From: Paraburkholderia eburnea
GTDB taxonomy: Bacteria > Pseudomonadota > Gammaproteobacteria > Burkholderiales > Burkholderiaceae
NCBI RefSeq assembly: GCF_002917095.1
Contig: NZ_PQGA01000003.1
Location: 490,431 to 554,430, forward strand
DNA: 64,000 bases
Reading direction: 5' to 3'
Made by a program: the position numbers and the translations under genes
Part shown: positions 58,861 to 64,000 of the stretch, piece by piece
Layout of the letters: every line of letters begins with the position of its first letter
Position numbering within the stretch: the stretch's first letter is position 1
The notes under the pieces: generated by a model
Seen by the model: the letters and a program-made list of their open reading frames with translations, nothing else
What the model was told of the DNA's origin: nothing
Database searches by the model: none

Positions 58861-59754
58861 TTATCCGGCGAAGAAACGGCGCGCGATCTCAATCTGGTCG
58901 GCGGCGAGGAAGGCCGGCGCGTGCCCCACGCCGGCAATTTCGACGCTCGTGAGTTGCTGGCCCGTCGCTGCCATTTTCGCCACGGTCTCGCGCGAAAGCA
59001 GATCGGAAAGCTCGCCGCGCACCGCCAGCACCGGCCCCTTGAACGCCGCGAGCGAGCGCCACAGGAACTGTTCGCCCTGCTCGTTCTGCTCGGGCGTCAC
59101 GCCCTTGAAGCCTTCGGAAATGCGCGGGTCGTAACGGTAGCGCCAGACGCCGTCCACCTCATGCAGCAAGGGCGTATTGATCTCGCGCCATTCGTTGGGC
59201 GTAAGCGGCCCGAACGAGGCCGCCAGCAGCGCGGCGTTGTCGATCCCTTCCTGCAGCGATGAAAAGCTCACGTCGCGGCCCACGTATTCGCCGATGCGCT
59301 CAAGCGATGCCGGCTCGATATGCGGGCCGATATCGTTCAGCAACATGCGGCCGATGGGCGCGTCGGGCAGCCCGGCAAGCGCCATGCCGATCAGACCGCC
59401 CATCGACGTGCCGAACCAGTCCACCTTCTCGACACCGGTGCGCGCGATCACGGTCACCATATCCGCGACGTACTGGGCGACGCCATAGCCGCGCGGATCG
59501 ACGAGCCACGACGACAACCCGCGCCCGACCACATCAGGGCACACGACGCGGTAGGTGTCGGCCAGCGCCGTCGCCAGGCGGTCGAAGTCGCGGCTGGAGC
59601 GCGTCAGGCCATGCACGCAGACCAGCACGCGGGGGTTCGAGGGATCGCCCCATTCGGTGTAAGCCACGCGATGCAGCCCCGAAGGACTGAGGCACTGGAC
59701 GGTGTGTTGGCGCGGGTGAAGCGGTTGACTCGGCACGGCAGACGAAACGGTCAT
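58861..59754 (-). CDS. Alpha/beta-hydrolase
   Basis: 297 aa from the ATG at 59754 (GAGGA upstream; an upstream frame of 48 codons is not conserved in style). Oxyanion region VCVHGLTRSSRDFDRL, nucleophile elbow FGTSMGGLIG (Ser), acid in the ...VRGELSDLLS region and catalytic His in GVGHAPAFL. Fold and spacing match esterase/haloalkane-dehalogenase-like hydrolases; substrate unknown. Confidence 0.86.
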   Translation of the reverse strand: MTVSSAVPSQPLHPRQHTVQCLSPSGLHRVAYTEWGDPSNPRVLVCVHGLTRSSRDFDRLATALADTYRVVCPDVVGRGLSSWLVDPRGYGVAQYVADMVTVIARTGVEKVDWFGTSMGGLIGMALAGLPDAPIGRMLLNDIGPHIEPASLERIGEYVGRDVSFSSLQEGIDNAALLAASFGPLTPNEWREINTPLLHEVDGVWRYRYDPRISEGFKGVTPEQNEQGEQFLWRSLAAFKGPVLAVRGELSDLLSRETVAKMAATGQQLTSVEIAGVGHAPAFLAADQIEIARRFFAG

Positions 59755-59980
59755 TGCGTGATCCTCGCTCTGGAAGCGTTCATAGGCGTGGGGCCATTGT
59801 AGACGGCTTTGCTGGGCGGGAACGGTGCGCACGGCGGATCCAGAGCGCTTCGGCGCACGCCCGGCCCGCGCCGGACACAGGCACGGCGGCCTGTCCATCG
59901 GCCATCCGGCCTATGCCGTTGGGCCGAGGTTTCAGGCGCATCCAAACCCGCCAGAATGGTCCCATCGAAATCAAACCGGA

Positions 59981-60013
59981 AAACAAAACGGGCGGAACCG
60001 AAGTTCCGCCCGT
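59981..60013 (-). terminator. Terminator of scoAB
   Basis: 11-bp perfect stem with a UUCG tetraloop on the minus strand (59988-59998 with 60003-60013), followed by TTTTGTTTT. Forty nucleotides beyond the scoB stop. Confidence 0.88.
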
Positions 60014-60053
60014 CTCTGCCATGCGATCTGCCGCGACTATGCCATCACCGCAC

Positions 60054-60695
60054 TCAGCTCACGGCGCTCACGTCGAGCGGCGCGCCCGTCTTCGTCTTGA
60101 TCTCGTCGACGGTGACGCCCGGCGCGAGTTCGGTCACCTTCAGCCCCGCATCGCTCACTTCGATCACGCCGAGGTCCGTGATGATCAGATCCACCACGCC
60201 CACACCCGTGAGCGGCAACGTGCAGGCTTCGAGAATCTTGTGCTGGTCGCCCTTGGCCACATGCTCCATGAGCACGACCACGCGCCCGACGCCTGCGACG
60301 AGATCCATCGCGCCGCCCATGCCCTTGATCATCTTGCCGGGGATCATCCAGTTGGCCAGGTCGCCCTTCTCGCTCACCTGCATCGCACCGAGGATCGCGA
60401 GGTTGATGTGGCCGCCGCGGATCATCGCGAACGAGTCCGCCGACGAGAAAATCGACGAACCCGGCAGCGTGGTCACCGTCTGTTTGCCGGCATTGATCAT
60501 GTCGGCGTCCACCTGGTCTTCGGTCGGGAACGGGCCGATGCCCAGCAGCCCGTTTTCCGACTGCAGCCACACTTCCACGCCGTCCGGCACGTGGTTGGCC
60601 ACGAGCGTCGGCAGGCCGATACCCAGGTTCACGTAAAAGCCGTCCTGCAGTTCCTTCGCCGCGCGCGCGGCCATTTCGTCACGATTCCATGCCAT
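60054..60695 (-). CDS. scoB: 3-oxoacid CoA-transferase subunit B
   Basis: 213 aa. [16 protein letters not shown] holds the Glu that forms the CoA thioester. [20 protein letters not shown] and [19 protein letters not shown] are family blocks. With subunit A it moves CoA from succinyl-CoA to acetoacetate, feeding ketone-body or short-chain 3-oxoacid use. 15 nt after scoA. Confidence 0.92.
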   Translation of the reverse strand: MAWNRDEMAARAAKELQDGFYVNLGIGLPTLVANHVPDGVEVWLQSENGLLGIGPFPTEDQVDADMINAGKQTVTTLPGSSIFSSADSFAMIRGGHINLAILGAMQVSEKGDLANWMIPGKMIKGMGGAMDLVAGVGRVVVLMEHVAKGDQHKILEACTLPLTGVGVVDLIITDLGVIEVSDAGLKVTELAPGVTVDEIKTKTGAPLDVSAVS

Positions 60696-60710
60696 GATCG
60701 GTCTCCCTTC

Positions 60711-61430
60711 TTAGGCGTTTGCCGAGTGGTCAACCGCGGCGCGCACGGTGCGTTGTTCGATGCGTTTTTCCGGTTGCGCATTGAGGACGATGCGCTGCAC
60801 GAAAATGCCCGGCGTATGGATCGCATCCGGGTCGAGTGCGCCGTTCTCGACGATCTCCTCGACTTCCACGACCGTGATTTTGCCTGCCATCGCGCACATC
60901 GGATTGAAGTTGCGCGCCGTGCGGCGATAGACCAGGTTGCCCGACTTGTCGGCCTTCCAGGCCTTCACGAGCGCGACGTCTGCCGTGAGCGAGTGTTCCA
61001 GCACGTAGTGCTTGTCGCCGAACTGGCGCGTTTCCTTACCTTCGGCGATCAGCGTGCCGAAGCCCGTATTCGTGAAAAACGCCGGAATGCCCGCGCCGCC
61101 CGCACGCAGCTTTTCGGCCAGCGTGCCCTGCGGCGTGAATTCGAGCTCGAGTTCACCCGACAGATACTGGCGCTCGAATTCCTTGTTTTCGCCCACGTAG
61201 GACGAGACCATCTTTTTGATCTGGCGCGTTTCCAGCAGCAGACCAAGGCCAAAGCCGTCCACGCCCGCATTGTTGCTGATGCAGGTAATGCCCTTCACGC
61301 CCGTATCGCGCAGCGCGCCGATCAGCGCCTCAGGAATCCCGCACAGCCCGAAACCGCCGACCGCGAAGGTCTGGCCGTCCTTGACGATGCCCTCGAGCGC
61401 GGCAGCCGCGCTTCCATAGACTTTGTTCAT
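60711..61430 (-). CDS. scoA: 3-oxoacid CoA-transferase subunit A
   Basis: 239 aa. The CoA-binding [20 protein letters not shown] at the N terminus and [20 protein letters not shown] are typical of subunit A. First gene of scoAB; a PAS-LuxR regulator gene diverges from it 239 nt upstream. Confidence 0.92.
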   Translation of the reverse strand: MNKVYGSAAAALEGIVKDGQTFAVGGFGLCGIPEALIGALRDTGVKGITCISNNAGVDGFGLGLLLETRQIKKMVSSYVGENKEFERQYLSGELELEFTPQGTLAEKLRAGGAGIPAFFTNTGFGTLIAEGKETRQFGDKHYVLEHSLTADVALVKAWKADKSGNLVYRRTARNFNPMCAMAGKITVVEVEEIVENGALDPDAIHTPGIFVQRIVLNAQPEKRIEQRTVRAAVDHSANA

Positions 61431-61669
61431 CAGTGTGTCCCTTCCTCGAATGGAAATACGTCGATGCGTCGTTCGATCAATCTAGTTGTTCAGCACGGCA
61501 CTCAGGCGCGCCGCACGCCCGGATGCCCCATTCTAGTCATGCCCCGGCGGCGCTGCCGTGAATCCGGCGCGCCCCTCGCGAGGCCCTCCAATGGTTGGCA
61601 AGCGTACGCTGGGCGGGCGATGCGGCACAATACGCAAAACTACATAAAGCCATACTCGTATCAACCGCC

Positions 61670-62236
61670 ATGCCCGAATCCGCTACCGCTCTTCCCGCGC
61701 TCGATTACAAGACCGCCTTTCACCTCGCGCCCATCGGTCTCGTGATCGCGCGCGAGCGCATCATCGAGGACTGCAACGAGGCGGTGTGCGCGATCTTTCG
61801 CTGCCCCCGCGAAGCGCTGGTCGGTCAATCGTTTCAGGTGCTGTATCCGTCGGCGGACGAGTTCGAGCGCATTGGCGAGCGCATTCCGCCCATCATGACG
61901 GCGCAAGGCAGCTACGCGGACGACCGCATCATGAAGCGTGCGAACGGCGAGCTGTTCTGGTGCCATGTGACGGGCCGCTCGCTCGATCGCGCGGCGCCGC
62001 ACGCGGCGGGCGTGTGGACGTTCGAGGATTTGAGCGCGACGCGGCGTGTGGCCGTGGAACTGACGCCGCGCGAGCGCGAGATCGCGGCGCAACTGGTCAC
62101 GGGCAAGACGAGCAAGCAGATCGGGCGGATTCTGGACATCAGCTCGCGAACGGTGGACGTCTATCGCGCGCGGCTAATGCGCAAGTACGACACGGGCAAC
62201 GCCACCGAACTGCTGCAGCGGCTGCTCGGGCAGTAA
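61670..62236 (+). CDS. PAS-LuxR transcriptional regulator
   Basis: 188 aa from the ATG at 61670 (an ATG at 61595 is possible; no strong ribosome site either way). N-terminal PAS domain (FHLAPIGLVIARERIIEDCN ... ELFWCHVTGRSL) and a C-terminal LuxR/GerE HTH (LTPREREIAAQLVTGKTSKQ ... SSRTVDVYRARLMRKY). No receiver Asp, so not a two-component regulator. Divergent from scoAB and probably its controller; the PAS ligand is unknown. Confidence 0.85.
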   Translation: MPESATALPALDYKTAFHLAPIGLVIARERIIEDCNEAVCAIFRCPREALVGQSFQVLYPSADEFERIGERIPPIMTAQGSYADDRIMKRANGELFWCHVTGRSLDRAAPHAAGVWTFEDLSATRRVAVELTPREREIAAQLVTGKTSKQIGRILDISSRTVDVYRARLMRKYDTGNATELLQRLLGQ

Positions 62237-62280
62237 GCGCGCTCGATACCGCAAAATGAGGCGCGGCGCAGGAACGCGCC

Positions 62281-62310
62281 GCGTGGAAGGGACAAGCGTG
62301 GAAGGGACAA
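62281..62310. repeat. Exact 15-bp tandem duplication
   Basis: gcgtggaagggacaa occurs twice in a row between the convergent regulator and thioesterase genes. Probably a neutral duplication; may vary between strains. Confidence 0.8.
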
Positions 62311-62320
62311 TCGCGCGGAA

Positions 62321-62761
62321 TCAGCGCGCCTTGACGAGCGGCGCGTTTTCGATGGTGGCACGCAGGTGATCGGGAATCGGCACCGACTTGCCCGCTTCGT
62401 AATCGATCCAGACGCAGCGCGCATTACCGCGCGCATAGACCGTATCGGGTTCGTCCGCGCGACGCAGCTCGAAGCCCGTGTCGAAACTGCTGCGGCCAGG
62501 CTGCCCCACCGTCATCGTGCAAACAATGTCGCCCGGATAGTGCAGTTGCTTGAGGAACTCCATCGAGGCGTTGACGATCACCGGTCCCTGCCCGTTGCCG
62601 CTCTCGCGGCTTTCGCCGGTCACACCAAGCTGCTCGAACCAGGAAATCCGCGCCTGCTCCATGTAGCGGAAATAGACCGTGTTGTTCACATGGCCGAACG
62701 CATCCATGTCGCCCCAACGGATCGGCATGGTCATTTCAAAAACGGGGTGGTAGTCACTCAT
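62321..62761 (-). CDS. Acyl-CoA thioesterase (4HBT hot-dog fold)
   Basis: 146 aa. The signature RWGDMDAFGHVNNTVYFRYM contains the active-site Asp of YbgC/4-hydroxybenzoyl-CoA thioesterase-type enzymes. The remaining sequence (NASMEFLKQLHYPGDIVCTM) follows the family. Hydrolyses acyl-CoA in the cytoplasm. 49 nt before the SDR gene end, same strand. Confidence 0.9.
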   Translation of the reverse strand: MSDYHPVFEMTMPIRWGDMDAFGHVNNTVYFRYMEQARISWFEQLGVTGESRESGNGQGPVIVNASMEFLKQLHYPGDIVCTMTVGQPGRSSFDTGFELRRADEPDTVYARGNARCVWIDYEAGKSVPIPDHLRATIENAPLVKAR

Positions 62762-62810
62762 TGCACTTCGACTTCGGGTTACCGGGGTTACGTTTGAAAA
62801 AATCGTGGGC

Positions 62811-63590
62811 TCAGGTCAGGCCGAAGCCGTCGTCGGCAGTGATGATCGAGCCGTTCATGAATGCCGATTCGTCGGCGGCCAAAAGCAGCAGCAAGCCGTC
62901 GAGGTCGGCGGGCGTGCCCACGCGGTGGCGCGGCAGCATCGAGACAAGCTTCTGCCCCTGCTCGGTCGCCCAGTGATGATGATTGATCTCGGTGTCGATA
63001 TAACCGGGACAGATTGCATTGACGTTGATGCCGTGGCGCCCCCATTCGAGCGCCATCGCCTTGGTCATATGCACGACCGCCGCCTTGCTGATCGAATACA
63101 GCCCGATCTGCGGCAACACGCTGAGCCCCGCCACCGAAGCAATATTGATGATGCGATACGCGGGCTTCGAGCCGCCGCCGTTGCCGCGCATGATCATGCG
63201 CTTGGCCACTTCCTGCGCGACGAAAAAAGCGCCGCGCGTGTTGGTATCGAAGACATATTCGAAGTCGGCGGGCGTGACTTCGGCAAGCTTTTGCGTGGTG
63301 GACACGCCCGAGTTGTTGACGAGGATGTCGATGGTTCCGGCTTCGGTCTCCGCATGGGCGACCGCCGAGCGGATGCTCTGGTAGTCCGTGACATCGAGCG
63401 AAACCACGTGCGCGGCGCCGCCATCGGCCTCGATCTCCGCGCGCAGTTCCTTGAGCCGCTCGACGCGCCGGCTCGCCAGCACGACCTTCGCGCCCGCCTG
63501 CGAGAGCACCTGGGCGAAGCGCTTGCCGAGGCCGCTCGACGCCCCGGTGATCATCGCTACCTTCCCTTCGAGATTGATCGAACGGCCCAT
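62811..63590 (-). CDS. Short-chain dehydrogenase/reductase
   Basis: 259 aa from the ATG at 63590 (GAGGA upstream). Cofactor motif TGASSGLG, NNSG (NNSGVSTTQKL), catalytic Ser (IINIASVAGLS) and YSISK are complete. VLASRRVERL after strand 2 favours NADP. Probably acts on a hydroxyacyl-CoA or similar with the neighbouring thioesterase; specificity unknown. Divergent from the ETF-QO gene. Confidence 0.9.
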   Translation of the reverse strand: MGRSINLEGKVAMITGASSGLGKRFAQVLSQAGAKVVLASRRVERLKELRAEIEADGGAAHVVSLDVTDYQSIRSAVAHAETEAGTIDILVNNSGVSTTQKLAEVTPADFEYVFDTNTRGAFFVAQEVAKRMIMRGNGGGSKPAYRIINIASVAGLSVLPQIGLYSISKAAVVHMTKAMALEWGRHGINVNAICPGYIDTEINHHHWATEQGQKLVSMLPRHRVGTPADLDGLLLLLAADESAFMNGSIITADDGFGLT

Positions 63591-63767
63591 TTTCGCTTCC
63601 TCTTCAAGGGATGACGGGAGGCCGGAATGCGCTGCCGGCAGCGTGCCGGGCATTCTGGCATAAAATAGAACGATCGTGCCAATACGGGTTTGTCGGGTTG
63701 CGGCAAGGGGAGCGTTACCCGACAATACGAACCCGAAAAAAGCATTCTAATGGCAAGAGGAGCTTTA

Positions 63768-64000
63768 ATGACCCCCACAAGTCTCTTGGAGCAATACGGC
63801 CCACGCGAGTCGATGGAATACGACGTCGTGATCGTCGGCGGCGGCCCGGCTGGCCTGTCGGCGGCGATCCGCCTCAAACAGCTCGCCGCCGAAAAAGGCG
63901 CCGAGATCGGCGTGTGCGTGCTGGAAAAAGGCTCTGAAATCGGGGCGCATATCCTCTCGGGCGCGGTCATGGATCCGCGCGCGATCACCGAACTCTTTCC
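63768..64000 (+). CDS. Electron transfer flavoprotein-ubiquinone oxidoreductase (5' part)
   Basis: 77 residues before the window ends; the full protein is about 550 aa. Opens [20 protein letters not shown] then the FAD-binding [20 protein letters not shown] and [20 protein letters not shown], which is characteristic of ETF-QO. Start at 63768 is preferred (GAGGAG 6 nt upstream) over an in-frame ATG at 63750. Passes electrons from acyl-CoA dehydrogenases to the quinone pool. Confidence 0.9.
   Translation, partial: MTPTSLLEQYGPRESMEYDVVIVGGGPAGLSAAIRLKQLAAEKGAEIGVCVLEKGSEIGAHILSGAVMDPRAITELF

Overview
The window reads as a chromosome segment from a high-GC betaproteobacterium of the Burkholderia/Paraburkholderia/Caballeronia group. 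This rests on the thrS-infC-rpmI-rplT-pheS-pheT-ihfA block followed by a MerR-like gene and tRNA-Pro, the long N-terminal extension of IhfA, the DUF2844-DUF3443 pair, and general codon use. Genus and species are inferred; no rRNA gene is present. Three tRNA genes are visible: Leu(UAA), Pro(GGG) and Val(GAC).

Layout. 1-0.73 kb: tRNA-Leu(UAA), minus strand, interrupted in the anticodon by a 326-nt group I intron. 0.73-6.6 kb: LacI-type regulator, four-gene ABC importer and a GpdQ-like metallophosphodiesterase, apparently one phosphodiester or phosphonate-type uptake unit. 6.7-16.9 kb: MFS exporter, ferritin-like protein, small envelope proteins, a DMT transporter, rnk, thiC under a TPP riboswitch, two lipoproteins and L-lactate permease. 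16.9-20.9 kb: bamC, the DUF2844-DUF3443 pair (the second looks like a two-lobed aspartic protease) and a small lipoprotein. 21.1-25.2 kb: FAN1-type nuclease and DinG/XPD-type helicase behind a perfect-core LexA box. 25.3-28.1 kb: ClpG/ClpK-like disaggregase.

28.6-38.3 kb holds a complete xylose module: xylA-xylB-xylF-xylG-xylH on the minus strand, with xylR and an aldose 1-epimerase divergent. 38.3-41.3 kb holds a 3-hydroxyacyl-CoA dehydrogenase, a PagL lipid A deacylase and a second DMT transporter. 41.77-47.13 kb is a compact (about 5.3 kb) integrative element inserted into the 3' half of tRNA-Pro(GGG). It has 46-bp att repeats (45/46 identical), 22-bp subterminal repeats, a tyrosine integrase, an AlpA-like regulator, several unrecognised small genes and visibly lower GC.

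47.2-55.5 kb is the translation operon (thrS, infC with an AUC start, rpmI, rplT, a strong hairpin, pheS, pheT, ihfA, MerR-like). 55.9-64 kb carries tRNA-Val, relA, a RidA-like protein, an alpha/beta hydrolase, scoAB (3-oxoacid CoA-transferase) with a divergent PAS-LuxR regulator, a thioesterase, an SDR and the 5' part of an ETF-ubiquinone oxidoreductase gene cut by the window edge.

The items most worth following up are the intron-containing tRNA-Leu, the SOS-boxed nuclease/helicase pair, the pepsin-like DUF3443 protein with its DUF2844 partner, and the tRNA-Pro mini-element with unknown cargo.
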